From Leucobacter chromiireducens (GTDB taxonomy: Bacteria; Actinomycetota; Actinomycetes; Actinomycetales; Microbacteriaceae): a stretch of DNA of 64,000 nt. Position numbers and translations under genes: made by a program. The notes under the pieces are model-generated. The model searched no databases, had not been told where the DNA came from, and saw only the letters and a list, made by a program, of their open reading frames with translations. The stretch's first letter is position 1. Each line of letters begins with the position of its first letter. The DNA lies in assembly GCF_003917135.1 (NCBI RefSeq), contig NZ_RPDI01000009.1:1-64000 (forward strand). The letters run 5' to 3'. This document shows positions 44,439 to 53,295 of the stretch, in pieces.

Positions 44439-45475
44439 CGCGTCCCACCGCGCCGCTCCGGGGCGAGGCGCGCCGACCCGCGCGCCTCGCCCCGGCCTGG
44501 GTGGTGGGCATCGCGCTCGCCGCGGTGGCGCTCGCCGCCGTGCTCTCGCTCACCATCGGGGTGCGCGACGTGCCGCTCGCCGCGGTGTGGGACGCGCTCA
44601 CGGCGCCGAACACCGAGAACATCGAGCAGGCCGCCGTGCTCGCGCGCATCCCCACGACCGTCACCGGCCTCGTCGTCGGGGCTGCGCTCGGGGTGGGCGG
44701 CGCGCTCATGCAGGGGATGGCGCGCAACCCGCTCGCGGATCCGGGGCTGCTCGGCGTGAACGCCGGCGCATCGCTCTTCGTGGTGCTCGGGATGAGCCTC
44801 CTCGGGCTCGAAGCGCCGCTCGCGATCGTGTGGTGCGCCCTCATCGGCGCCGCGGTCGCGGTGCTCGTCGGCTACGGCGCGGCGAGCGCGAGCCCCGCAG
44901 GGGCCACCCCCGTGACGCTCGCGCTCGCGGGCGCCGCGGTTGCGGCGATCGCCGCGTCGGTGATCTCCGCGATCCTCATCACCGACGAGTCGACGCTCGA
45001 GAACTTCAGGTTCTGGCAGATCGGCTCGCTCACCGCGGGCAATCTCGGCACGATCGCGCAGCTCGCCGGCTTCCTCGGCGTTGGCGCGGTGGTCGCGCTC
45101 GTCTGCGCCAGCGGGCTCAACGGGCTCGCCCTCGGCGACGATGTTGCGCGTGGTCTCGGGATCCGTGTCGGCGTCGTCCGCGGGCTCGCGGCGCTCGCCG
45201 CGGTGCTGCTCTGCGGCACGGCGACAGCGATCGCCGGCCCCATCGGCTTCGTCGGGCTCGCCGTGCCGCACGCCGTGCGCCTCATCGCGGGGAGCGACTA
45301 CCGCTTGGTCGTGCCGCTCTCCGCGTTCGTCGGTGCCGCGTTCCTCCTCGTCTGCGACGTGATCGGTCGCCTCATCGCGCGTCCTGGCCTCCTGGAGGTG
45401 GGCATCGTGACGGCGGTGGTCGGCGCGCCCATCTTCATCGTGCTGTTGCAGCGACGCACGGCGGTCGGCCTGTGA
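44435..45475 (+). CDS. FecCD-type siderophore permease 1
   Basis: The 346-residue protein has about nine to ten membrane helices. Family landmarks are RIPTTVTGLVVGAALGVGGA, MQGMARNPLADPGLLGVNAG, FWQIGSLTAGN, and GPIGFVGLAVPHAVRLIAG, the loop that contacts the ATPase. The GTG start overlaps the binding-protein stop by four bases. It should pair with the next permease to form the channel. Confidence 0.93.
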   Translation: MTRPTAPLRGEARRPARLAPAWVVGIALAAVALAAVLSLTIGVRDVPLAAVWDALTAPNTENIEQAAVLARIPTTVTGLVVGAALGVGGALMQGMARNPLADPGLLGVNAGASLFVVLGMSLLGLEAPLAIVWCALIGAAVAVLVGYGAASASPAGATPVTLALAGAAVAAIAASVISAILITDESTLENFRFWQIGSLTAGNLGTIAQLAGFLGVGAVVALVCASGLNGLALGDDVARGLGIRVGVVRGLAALAAVLLCGTATAIAGPIGFVGLAVPHAVRLIAGSDYRLVVPLSAFVGAAFLLVCDVIGRLIARPGLLEVGIVTAVVGAPIFIVLLQRRTAVGL

Positions 45476-46497
45476 GCGGGCAGCTCGCCGCGCGGCTGCG
45501 CAGCTCCCGTGCGGCGCGCGTGCGCCGCGATGCGCTCGTCTGCGCGGCCCTCGGCGCCGCCATCGTCGCGCTCATGGTCGTCTCGCTCGTGTGGGGCAAC
45601 TCGGTGACGCCGCTCGGCGATGTGCTGCGCGTGCTCGCCGGCGAGAACGTGCCTGGCGCCTCCTTCGTGGTCGGCGAGCTGCGCGTGCCGCGCGCGCTCG
45701 GCGCGCTCGGCGCCGGGATGGCGTTCGGGCTCGGCGGGACCCTGTTCCAGACCATGCTGCGCAACGTGCTCGCGAGCCCCGACGTGATCGGGATCTCCGC
45801 TGGGGCGAGCGCCGCGGCCGTGATCGCGATCGGCCTGTTCGGCGCCTCCGGCCTGCTCGTCTCCTGGGTTGCCGTGCTCGGCGCGCTCGGCGCAGCGCTC
45901 ATCGTGTGGGTGTGCGCGTACCGCCGCGGCCTCTCGGGGATCCGCTTCGTGCTGGTCGGCATTGCCCTCGCCGCGGCACTGCAGGCGGTGATCAACTACG
46001 TGCTCACCCGCAGCGACGTGAAGGGCGCGCAGGACGCCGTGGTGTGGCTCACCGGCTCGCTCAGCCGCAGCCTCTGGGATCAGCTGGGGCCGACGTTGCC
46101 GGTGCTCGCGCTGCTCATCGCCGCCGGCCTGCTCATCGCCTCCCGGCTGCACCCACTCCGGCTGGGGGACGACACCGCAGCGGCGCTTGGCGTGCGCGTG
46201 CCGGTGGCGCGGCTCAGCATCGTGCTCTGCGGCGTGCTGCTCATCGCGGTCGCCACGTCGCTCACCGGTCCCATCGCGTTCGTCGCGTTCCTCGCCGGCC
46301 CGATCGCGATGCGCCTCGTGCGCCGCGCGGAGACCGTCCCGCTCGCCGCCGCGCTCGTCGGCGCCCTGCTGGTGCTCGGCGGGGATGTGCTCGCGCAGCA
46401 TCTCACGCCCGCCGTGCTCCCCGTCGGCGTCGTCACCGGGATCCTCGGCGCCCCCTACCTGCTGTTCCTGCTCATGAGAGGACGCACACGCGTATGA
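45472..46497 (+). CDS. FecCD-type siderophore permease 2
   Basis: The 341-residue protein shows the same fold as its neighbour: LRVPRALGALGAGMAFGLGG, FQTMLRNVLASPDVIGISAG, VVWLTGSLSRSLWDQ and GPIAFVAFLAGPIAMRLVR. The GTG start overlaps the previous stop, and the next gene overlaps its own stop by four bases. A much longer upstream open frame is the shadow of permease 1. Confidence 0.93.
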   Translation: MSGQLAARLRSSRAARVRRDALVCAALGAAIVALMVVSLVWGNSVTPLGDVLRVLAGENVPGASFVVGELRVPRALGALGAGMAFGLGGTLFQTMLRNVLASPDVIGISAGASAAAVIAIGLFGASGLLVSWVAVLGALGAALIVWVCAYRRGLSGIRFVLVGIALAAALQAVINYVLTRSDVKGAQDAVVWLTGSLSRSLWDQLGPTLPVLALLIAAGLLIASRLHPLRLGDDTAAALGVRVPVARLSIVLCGVLLIAVATSLTGPIAFVAFLAGPIAMRLVRRAETVPLAAALVGALLVLGGDVLAQHLTPAVLPVGVVTGILGAPYLLFLLMRGRTRV

Positions 46498-47291
46498 CGC
46501 ACACGCTCCAAGCCCGCGAACTGGTGGTCGGCTACGACACGGCCCCGGTGATCGATGGGCTCGACCTCACCCTGCCGGACCGCGGCGTCACGATGATCGT
46601 CGGCGGCAACGGGTGCGGCAAGTCGACGCTCCTGCGCGCGCTCGCGCGACTGCTGCGGCCACGCGGGGGCGCGGTGCTGCTCGACGGGCAGCGGATCGCG
46701 CAGCTCTCCACGAAGCAGGTGGCCCGCACGGTCGGGCTCCTGCCGCAGGCCCCCATCGCGCCAGACGGGATCACCGTGGCCGAGCTCGTCGACCGCGGCC
46801 GCACCCCGCACCGCGGCGCGCTGGGCCGGCGCGGCGCCGGCGACGACGCGGTGGTCGCGGAAGCGCTCGAACTCACCGGCATGAGCGAGTTCGCTGAGCG
46901 GGGCGTCGACGAGCTCTCGGGCGGGCAGCGGCAGCGGGCCTGGGTGGCGATGGCGCTCGCCCAGGAACCGGAGATCCTGCTGCTCGACGAGCCGACCACC
47001 TACCTTGACCTCGCCCACCAGGTCGACGTGCTGGAGCTGCTCGTGCGGCTGTCGCGCGAGCGCGGAACGCAGGTGGTGGTCGTGCTGCACGAGCTGAATC
47101 TCGCCACCCGCTACGCGGACCACCTGATCGCCATGTCGGGCGGCGCCGTGGTCGCGCAGGGCAGCCCAGCGGACATCGTCACGGTGGAGCTCGTGCGCGA
47201 GGTGTTCGGGCTGGAGACGGTGGTCTGCCCAGACCCGGTGGCCGGCACCCCCATGATTGTGCCGATCGGCGCTGCCCGGAGCGCCGCATGA
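46494..47291 (+). CDS. Siderophore ABC transporter ATPase (FecE/FepC type)
   Basis: The 265-residue ATPase has Walker A GGNGCGKST, a Q-loop in LPQAPIAPDG, signature LSGGQRQR, Walker B LLLDEPTTYLD and a VLHELNLATRYAD switch. The order and the YLD D-loop are typical of iron-complex importers. The start ATG overlaps the permease stop and its end overlaps the reductase gene. Confidence 0.94.
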   Translation: MTHTLQARELVVGYDTAPVIDGLDLTLPDRGVTMIVGGNGCGKSTLLRALARLLRPRGGAVLLDGQRIAQLSTKQVARTVGLLPQAPIAPDGITVAELVDRGRTPHRGALGRRGAGDDAVVAEALELTGMSEFAERGVDELSGGQRQRAWVAMALAQEPEILLLDEPTTYLDLAHQVDVLELLVRLSRERGTQVVVVLHELNLATRYADHLIAMSGGAVVAQGSPADIVTVELVREVFGLETVVCPDPVAGTPMIVPIGAARSAA

Positions 47292-48250
47292 GCGGGCTCG
47301 GCGCGTACCGCCTGTTCCGCGTCCGCGTTGCCGCGGCGGAGCGGGTGACCCCCGGCTTCGTGCGCGTCAAGTTCACGGGGGACGAGCTCGACGAGTTCGG
47401 TTTCGTCGGCATCGACCAGCGCGTCAAGCTCCTGCTTCCCGATGCGCGAGGGGTGCTCCCCGAGCTGCACGGCGGCGGGGACTGGTACGCCGCGTGGTGC
47501 GCGCTGAGCGCGGCCGAGCAGCCGCCGATGCGCACCTACACGCCCCGACTGCTGCGCCGCGCGAACCCCGCGACCGGGGAGCCCGCGAGCCTCGTGATCG
47601 ACTTCGCGTGGCACCCGAACCCGGGGCCGGCCGCGGCGTGGGCCGCCGCTGCGAGGCCGGGCGACCTCGCAGCGATCGTTGGGCCGAACGGGGCATACTC
47701 GGCGAACACTCGCGCGGTGGGGTGGCTGCCGCCGCGGGACGCGACGCGGCTGCTGCTCGTGGGCGACGAGAGCTCGCTTCCCGCCATCGCGGCGATCCTC
47801 GAGGATCTCGACGCTGCGGCCTCGGTGCGCGTGCTGCTCGAACTGGGAGATCCGCGCGACGTCGCGCTGCTGGGCGACACCGACGGGGTGACGGTCGAGG
47901 TGCACGAGCGCGGCGGACGGCACCCGGGCGATGCGTTGGTCGACGCGGTGCGTGCGCTCGACGATCCCGCCTTTGCCCCCGCGGCGCGCGCTCGGTCGGG
48001 GCCGACGGCCAGCCCCGAGCTCGAGGACGTCGACCTCGACGCGACCGTGCTCTGGGAGGTGCCGGGGATCGACCCGGAGACGGGCATGCCGGCGGAGGAC
48101 GACGCCCGCTCGGCCCGCGCATACGCCTGGCTCGCCGGTGAGGCCGACGCGATCAAGCGGATCCGGCGCGAGCTCGTCGCCGAGCGCGGCATGCCGCGCG
48201 AGGCGGTGGCGTTCATGGGGTACTGGCGCTTCGGCCGCGCAGAACGCTAG
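47288..48250 (+). CDS. Siderophore-interacting protein (FAD-dependent ferric reductase)
   Basis: The 320-residue protein of the SIP/ViuB family has a ferredoxin-reductase-like barrel (VTPGFVRVKFTGDELDEFG), the flavin-binding MRTYTPR motif, VIDFAWHPNPGPAAAW, the NAD(P)-binding-side LLLVGDESSLPAIAAILEDL and the family ending AFMGYWRFG. It releases iron from imported siderophores by reduction. It is last in the operon and starts inside the ATPase stop. Confidence 0.92.
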   Translation: MSGLGAYRLFRVRVAAAERVTPGFVRVKFTGDELDEFGFVGIDQRVKLLLPDARGVLPELHGGGDWYAAWCALSAAEQPPMRTYTPRLLRRANPATGEPASLVIDFAWHPNPGPAAAWAAAARPGDLAAIVGPNGAYSANTRAVGWLPPRDATRLLLVGDESSLPAIAAILEDLDAAASVRVLLELGDPRDVALLGDTDGVTVEVHERGGRHPGDALVDAVRALDDPAFAPAARARSGPTASPELEDVDLDATVLWEVPGIDPETGMPAEDDARSARAYAWLAGEADAIKRIRRELVAERGMPREAVAFMGYWRFGRAER

Positions 48251-48286
48251 CCCGCGCTCGGAGAACTTTCAGCTCTGCGAGCAAAT

Positions 48287-48311
48287 CGCGCACCTTTGGC
48301 GTCAGCTTGCG
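48287..48311 (+). promoter_or_regulatory. Shared upstream motif, copy 1
   Basis: GCGCACCTTTGGCGTCAGCTTGCG (written here as 48288-48311) differs at two bases from 48623-48646, and both lie 55-80 bases before a start codon. Each ends in a -35-like CTTGCG and is followed by a GCTTG(T/C)TA-type element near the gene start. Confidence 0.55.
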
Positions 48312-48366
48312 TCCCCTTGGTGGTGGACCCCTCTGCATTCTGGACCGGGCTTGTTAGCGTGCTCGC

Positions 48367-48615
48367 ATGAACACATCTCGCCCCAGATCTGTGCGTGGTG
48401 CGCAGCGGTATCCCGCGACCGCGCGCCGAGCGACCTCGCCCCTGGCCGCCCCCGCAGCGGCAGCGGAGCCCTCCGGCGCGGCCGCTCCCGCGTCCCGCGC
48501 CCGAGCTGCGACCACGGAGATGTCCCTGGCCGCCGAATACCGCCTCATGCTCGAGCAGGAGCGACAGGCGTACGCGCGCACCTCCCAGGACGCCGAGGTG
48601 CCCACCGCTGAGTGA
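48367..48615 (+). CDS. Small hypothetical protein
   Basis: The 82-residue protein starts MNTSRPRSVRGAQRYPATA, with a low-complexity Ala/Pro/Arg first half and a helix TEMSLAAEYRLMLEQERQAY near the end. No domain is recognised. The strongest support is the upstream motif it shares with the surface-protein operon at 48702. Confidence 0.5.
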   Translation: MNTSRPRSVRGAQRYPATARRATSPLAAPAAAAEPSGAAAPASRARAATTEMSLAAEYRLMLEQERQAYARTSQDAEVPTAE

Positions 48616-48621
48616 GCAGAA

Positions 48622-48646
48622 CGCGCACCTTTAGTGTCAGCTTGCG
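48622..48646 (+). promoter_or_regulatory. Shared upstream motif, copy 2
   Basis: It is nearly identical to 48288-48311 (22 of 24 bases) and lies 55 bases before the GTG at 48702. It overlaps the sequence just after the stop of the small gene at 48367. Confidence 0.55.
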
Positions 48647-48701
48647 ACGCCTTCCCGGCGCACCCGGTTTGGCCGCACCGCACGCTTGCTACGTTGCTCG
48701 G

Positions 48702-49379
48702 GTGAAAGCATCTGAAACAAGATCATTGCTCGCCACCGGCCGACTCCTCGCGCTGCTGCTCGGGGCCGGCCTCGCGGGAGCTGGGGCACCGGCCGCCTCC
48801 GCCGCGCCCGCACCCAAGCCCATCACTCTGAGCGAAGAGGCTCCCGCTGGCACCACGCAGGTGTGGGCGGACCTCGAGGGCGCAGCCCCGGCAGATGTCG
48901 AGCTGGTCCTCACCTCCGGAACCAACGCCCCCCGCGCCGCCACCTGGGCCCCCACCGTCTCCGGCGCCGGCTTCCGCACCGCCGCGACGCCGGGCACGCT
49001 GACCGCAACGGTCACCGCCACCGACGCGGCGCTCGCGGCGAGGCCCGTACTCGCGCTCACCTTCGCCACCGACGCTGGGGTAGTGCTCGATGCCACCCGT
49101 GTTGAACTGAGGACGCAGACGGATGACTCGGGCACGGACGGCTCCGGCACCGATGACACCGGGACCGACGACGCAGGCACCGGGGGTGTGACGCCGGGAG
49201 GCTCTGGCGGATCGGCCAGCGGACCGCTCGCCACCACGGGTGACCAGACACTGCTCTCGATGGGGATCCTGGCCGCACTACTGCTCGTCACCGGCGGGGC
49301 CACGTTCGCCATCCGCACCGCACAGACGCGACGCGCGCTCGCCGCCGACATCACCGACACCGAGGAGCCCCGCGCATGA
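48702..49379 (+). CDS. LAXTG-type surface protein
   Basis: The 225-residue exported protein has a signal peptide (LLATGRLLALLLGAGLAGAG, cleavage near ASA). An Ig-like beta domain spans about 38-140. A Thr/Asp/Gly-rich spacer follows (repeats of GTDDTGTDD). The end is a sorting signal LATTG (about 176) with a hydrophobic helix and RTAQTRR. LAXTG motifs are the usual substrate of class E sortases in high-GC Actinobacteria. The GTG start fits the promoter spacing. The stop overlaps the next gene by four bases, so the two surface proteins are made together. Confidence 0.8.
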   Translation: MKASETRSLLATGRLLALLLGAGLAGAGAPAASAAPAPKPITLSEEAPAGTTQVWADLEGAAPADVELVLTSGTNAPRAATWAPTVSGAGFRTAATPGTLTATVTATDAALAARPVLALTFATDAGVVLDATRVELRTQTDDSGTDGSGTDDTGTDDAGTGGVTPGGSGGSASGPLATTGDQTLLSMGILAALLLVTGGATFAIRTAQTRRALAADITDTEEPRA

Positions 49380-52300
49380 GCCCGAAGCCGACGCTGAATC
49401 GCCTGCTCGCGGCAACCGCGGCGGTCGCCCTTGCTGGCGGCTTCGCCACCGCGGTCGCATCGCCAGCACTCGCCATGCCCTCCGACCTGCGCGAGGTCGC
49501 CGCGGCGAAAGACATCTTCACCCCCGTATCGGATCGACTGCCCGCGGCCGAGAGTTCACTCGGGTGGGGCGCAGGACTCGGCGCCACTGCCGGCGCTCGC
49601 GTCGCGCTGCCCGGACTCGCGGCCGGGAACACTGGCGCGCTCGTGCGCGTCTCGCTCGCTGCGTCCGACGCGCCGCGCACCGTATTCACGGGCACGGCCG
49701 AACACCCGGTTGCGATCCTCACCGTGCCAGCTGGCGAGGCGGCATCGACGACCTCGCTGCTGCGCGTCACCGATGGCACGGCATCGCTCTGGGCGTCCGC
49801 AAATACCGACGCACGCGTCGAGGTCATCGCAGGCCTTGCGGGCAGCGCGCCGCGGATCGGCGAGGACGGCACGCTGCTCGAAGCGGGGACCCCGGGCTCC
49901 ACGATCACGCTCGACGCCCCGGTGACTCGAGCCGACAGCGTGGCCGGACTGGGCGGGGCGGGGCTTGCGCCCGGCCGCCCGATGGACATCGGCGTCACCG
50001 GGGAGGGAGGCGTGCCCACCGCTGATGTGCGTGCCGTGTACGCCGCGCTCACCCTCGAGCTGCAGCGCGCAGCAAACGTCACCCTGGACGGCGCCACCCT
50101 GCACCTGCCAGCAGGCATCACCTCGCTCACCACCGTGGTGACCCCGGATGCGCAGGGGCTCGTCCGTGCGGAGATCGACGGGGGCGACGCCCAGCTGCGC
50201 ATGGACGTGCTCGGCTGGATGCCGAACGCCGACGAGTTCCACTCCCGGGTGAACGTGACGGGCGGCTTCGACCTCGCGAGCGACCGTGACGTGGAGTTCA
50301 CGACCACGGTGGGCCCGCGCGCTGCGGAGGTGCCCATCGGCGACACGAGCGAGGGTGGGTATGTCCTCGTGCTCGCGCAGGCGACCCCGGGAAGCGAGCC
50401 AGCGCTGCTCGACTTCGGCGCGGCACCGACGGGCCGCCCGGAAGGGGTGGTGGTCGACGCGGCGGCGGGTGCGATTCCGCAGCTGCTGCTCGCTCCAGCG
50501 GGTGAGGTCGAGCGGCTGCACCTCAACCGGGGCACCGCCGATGTCGGCCTGCACCTGATCGGTGAGTACCTGGGCGAGGCGACACCGGGTGCGAACACCG
50601 CGGCCGCCGTCGTGATCGACTCGCAGCGAAACGGTGCCGCGATCGATCTGAATGAGAACGGCTTCTTCGAGCTGGCGGGTTCGCTCAGCGCAGGCGACGA
50701 GAACGTTGATCACGTCGAGGTTGCGATTGCAGGTGTGGATGCCCCCGGGTTCAACCCGGCGGACTACCCGGAGGAGATCGGCCAGGACGGGTACATCGGC
50801 AACGCCGACGTCGTGGTCACCGATGACGGGGAGCTGCGCTTCACCACCGCGGTCGGCGCGCCGCTCGACGGCCGATACCGCTACACCGTGACCCTGGTCG
50901 ACCGTGCCGGGGCGCGCACCGCCACGAATATTGAGCTGCAGATCACCGCGGTCACCGAGGAGGCCGCGACCGTGAACGAGAACGCACTCGTGGTCAACGG
51001 CGCGGACGGCCCGGTCATGGACGCCACGAGCGACCCGCGCGTGGTGCGTTTTGCGGAACTCCCCGCTGAGCTCATGCTCGACAGCGTCATCGTCTCCCAG
51101 GCCACCCCCGGACTGCCGGATGGGTTCCTTGGGCGGATCGCGAGCATTGAACTGCGCGGCACCGACTGGCTCGTCCGTACCACCGAGGCCGCTCTCGGTG
51201 ACGTGGTGCTCAACGCTGCGATCGATGAGGAGCTTGAGTTCAACGCCGACACCGTCGGTCCGGACCTCGAGTCCCTCGCGCCGCTCGCCGGAGAGGCCGG
51301 TGACGATCCGCTTGAGGTGACGATCACCGACCCTGAGACGGGGGAGACCCTCACTCGCGACGACGTGACGTACGAGAACGAGCGCGGAGGAACGGGCGAA
51401 CTCGTCACGGGCGAAGACGCGGTCTTCGGCCATGAGCCGAGCGGTGCCGCGGTGCGTGCGGAGGACTCGGCGCGCGCTGGCAACTCCTGGGACACAGCAG
51501 CCGCACTCGAAGTGAACCCGGTGTTCTACCTGCTCGTTGGTGACGGCGGTGGCAAGAGTAACGTGATCGTTCGTACGATGACGAACGCGAAGAAAACAGA
51601 CGTCGACAACATTCTGACCCGCATCACCGATCACCCGGTCGATGGGCTCTTCGAAGCGATGATCAGCGCGGAGGTGAAGGCGAAGGCCGATGTGCACATC
51701 GCGCTTGACGTCACGCTGATCAGGAAACTGAAGGTGGTCCCCGCCGGTGTGCGTGTGAATGACTTCACCGTGCAGGCGGAAGTTGCCGCCGGGGTGGGGG
51801 TCGAGATCGCGGCGAACGGTTCCGCCAAGCGCGAGGTGACCCTCCTCGAACCGCTGAAGCGCACCGAGGTCGGGTCGTTCACCGTGTACCTCGGCCCGAT
51901 CCCCATCGTCGTCAAGAACTACGTGACGCTGACGATCGACGCGGAAGCGAGTATCCAGGCGAACGTGCACGTGACGAACCTGCGCTATGACCGGACGATC
52001 ACGCAGGGCTTTCGCTACAGCTCGGCGAATGGGATCACCACGGTGGAAGGTCAGAGTAGCGCGAAGATGACTGCGCCGACGGTTCGCGCACTGAACGGCA
52101 AAATCGCGCCCGAAGTCTCCGGCGCCGTGGCTGTCGGGCCAACGCTGAAGACCGAGACGCTCATCTACGGTGTAGCCGGACCGCAGCTGCTTGTGAAGCC
52201 GCGCGCCAACATTTCTGGCACCCTGACCGACACGGTCACGCCACCGGACACGCATAACCTGAGCCTCGCCGTGGGTGCGTGGGCGTCAGCTGAGGCGAAG

Positions 52301-52453
52301 TTCTCGGGCAAGCTGCGCATCTACAAGTGGGACATCGTGAATATCAACGCGGCAACGCCCAAGTGGGAGTGGGAGCTGTGGCGGCACTCTTGGTTCTGGA
52401 CGGTTCGCGGCAACTCGACGCCGCCTGCCGTGGCGGCGGACCCCGCGACGTAG
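49376..52453 (+). CDS. Large secreted protein of unknown function
   Basis: The 1025-residue protein has a clear signal peptide (LLAATAAVALAGGFATAVAS, cleavage after ALA). The mature part is beta-rich, with no family I recognise. About 35-400 has repeated jelly-roll-like strands, and 400-560 looks Ig-like (YTVTLVDRAGARTATNIELQ). The C-terminal third (about 700-1010) has amphipathic strands such as KADVHIALDVTLIRKLKVVP and YVTLTIDAEASIQANVHVTN. No sorting motif or membrane anchor is seen, so it is released or held by the LATTG partner encoded just upstream. A large stem-loop follows the stop. Confidence 0.78.
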   Translation: MSPKPTLNRLLAATAAVALAGGFATAVASPALAMPSDLREVAAAKDIFTPVSDRLPAAESSLGWGAGLGATAGARVALPGLAAGNTGALVRVSLAASDAPRTVFTGTAEHPVAILTVPAGEAASTTSLLRVTDGTASLWASANTDARVEVIAGLAGSAPRIGEDGTLLEAGTPGSTITLDAPVTRADSVAGLGGAGLAPGRPMDIGVTGEGGVPTADVRAVYAALTLELQRAANVTLDGATLHLPAGITSLTTVVTPDAQGLVRAEIDGGDAQLRMDVLGWMPNADEFHSRVNVTGGFDLASDRDVEFTTTVGPRAAEVPIGDTSEGGYVLVLAQATPGSEPALLDFGAAPTGRPEGVVVDAAAGAIPQLLLAPAGEVERLHLNRGTADVGLHLIGEYLGEATPGANTAAAVVIDSQRNGAAIDLNENGFFELAGSLSAGDENVDHVEVAIAGVDAPGFNPADYPEEIGQDGYIGNADVVVTDDGELRFTTAVGAPLDGRYRYTVTLVDRAGARTATNIELQITAVTEEAATVNENALVVNGADGPVMDATSDPRVVRFAELPAELMLDSVIVSQATPGLPDGFLGRIASIELRGTDWLVRTTEAALGDVVLNAAIDEELEFNADTVGPDLESLAPLAGEAGDDPLEVTITDPETGETLTRDDVTYENERGGTGELVTGEDAVFGHEPSGAAVRAEDSARAGNSWDTAAALEVNPVFYLLVGDGGGKSNVIVRTMTNAKKTDVDNILTRITDHPVDGLFEAMISAEVKAKADVHIALDVTLIRKLKVVPAGVRVNDFTVQAEVAAGVGVEIAANGSAKREVTLLEPLKRTEVGSFTVYLGPIPIVVKNYVTLTIDAEASIQANVHVTNLRYDRTITQGFRYSSANGITTVEGQSSAKMTAPTVRALNGKIAPEVSGAVAVGPTLKTETLIYGVAGPQLLVKPRANISGTLTDTVTPPDTHNLSLAVGAWASAEAKFSGKLRIYKWDIVNINAATPKWEWELWRHSWFWTVRGNSTPPAVAADPAT

Positions 52454-52475
52454 CGCGCGATTCCGCCGAAACGAA

Positions 52476-52544
52476 GCGGCACCGCACCACCCGAGCGCCA
52501 GCGTGGCGACGCCGGCCATGGTTGGCGGTGCGGTGCGGTGCCGC
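52476..52544. terminator. Bidirectional-looking hairpin between convergent genes
   Basis: GCGGCACCGCACC (52476-52488) pairs perfectly with GGTGCGGTGCCGC (52532-52544) across a 43-base loop. It lies between the stop of the secreted protein and the stop of the LysE gene on the other strand. A T-run is lacking. Confidence 0.55.
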
Positions 52545-53173
52545 TACGCGAGCAGCGGGGCGAGTTGCTCGGCGACGAGCAGCAGGCCGATCCCGATCAT
52601 CGAGACGCCGGCCACCCGCGTGATCACGAGGGCTGCGCGTGGCCGGGCACCGAGGACGCGGCGCGAGCCGTGTGCGATCGCGAAGTAGATGACGATGATG
52701 GTGGCGACGTAGAGCAGCCCGAGCACGAACATCTGCGCCTCCGGCCGCCACGGCGTGAGCGGGGACGTGAACTGGGGGAGCACCGCGAGGAGGAGGAGCA
52801 GCCCTTTCGGGTTGAAGCCGCTCACGCCGGCACCGCGGAGGAACTGGCTGAGGAAGCTGCCGCCCGGCGCCGCCGCGGTGTCCCCAAACGCCTGCGCCGG
52901 AGCGCGGAGCGTGCCCACCCCGAGAAAGACGAGGTACGCGGCGCCGAGCACCGTGAGCGCAGTGAGGAGGATCGGGAACGCCGTGATGAGCGCGCCAGCG
53001 CCGAGCGCGAGCACCGCGACCATCACGATGTAGCCGGCGGCCATGCCGAGCACCGACGGCACGACCGCGCCCGAGCGGAGCCCGGTGGAGATCGCGAACG
53101 CCCAGTCCGGGCCGGGGGTCAGCGCGAGGAGTACCGCGACGGCCCAGAACTGCAGTACGAGGGTGCCATCCAT
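52544..53173 (-). CDS. LysE family amino-acid exporter
   Basis: The 209-residue protein has about six membrane helices. It shows the LysE/RhtB opening (FWAVAVLLALTPGPDWAFAI), GLRSGAVVPSVLGMAAGYIV, and FLRGAGVSGFNPKGLLLLLA with the family NPK motif. It exports amino acids or similar small molecules. The ATG giving MDGTLVLQ is chosen. It is divergent from an Lrp/AsnC regulator, the classic regulator-exporter pairing. Confidence 0.9.
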   Translation of the reverse strand: MDGTLVLQFWAVAVLLALTPGPDWAFAISTGLRSGAVVPSVLGMAAGYIVMVAVLALGAGALITAFPILLTALTVLGAAYLVFLGVGTLRAPAQAFGDTAAAPGGSFLSQFLRGAGVSGFNPKGLLLLLAVLPQFTSPLTPWRPEAQMFVLGLLYVATIIVIYFAIAHGSRRVLGARPRAALVITRVAGVSMIGIGLLLVAEQLAPLLA

Positions 53174-53226
53174 TGCGTCTCCGGTTCGCCGTGCGTGCGC
53201 CGTGCTGCGCCCGCGTGAAGACTGTA

Positions 53227-53252
53227 CGGAGAATTCGGCGAAATGTGCTCCG
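53227..53252. promoter_or_regulatory. Candidate Lrp operator between lysE-like and lrp-like genes
   Basis: AATTCGGCGAAAT (53232-53244) is a near palindrome, with 11 of 13 positions self-complementary. CGGAG and CTCCG flank it. It lies in the 122-base divergent region. Confidence 0.35.
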
Positions 53253-53295
53253 CTTCTTCGAGCGAATCGCGGGAAGTGCTGGCAGAATCTTCCAC

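Noticed and set aside
44081-45271. 396-codon minus-strand open frame rich in Arg, Glu and His
   Set aside because: It is antisense to the siderophore binding-protein and permease genes and is a composition artefact.
45591-46493. Open frame running into the siderophore ATPase from upstream
   Set aside because: The upstream part is an out-of-frame reading of permease 2. The ATPase starts at the ATG at 46494.
49556-52255. 899-codon minus-strand open frame
   Set aside because: It is antisense to a secreted protein that has a signal peptide and operon coupling. The frame is rich in Arg, His and Gly and has no domain.
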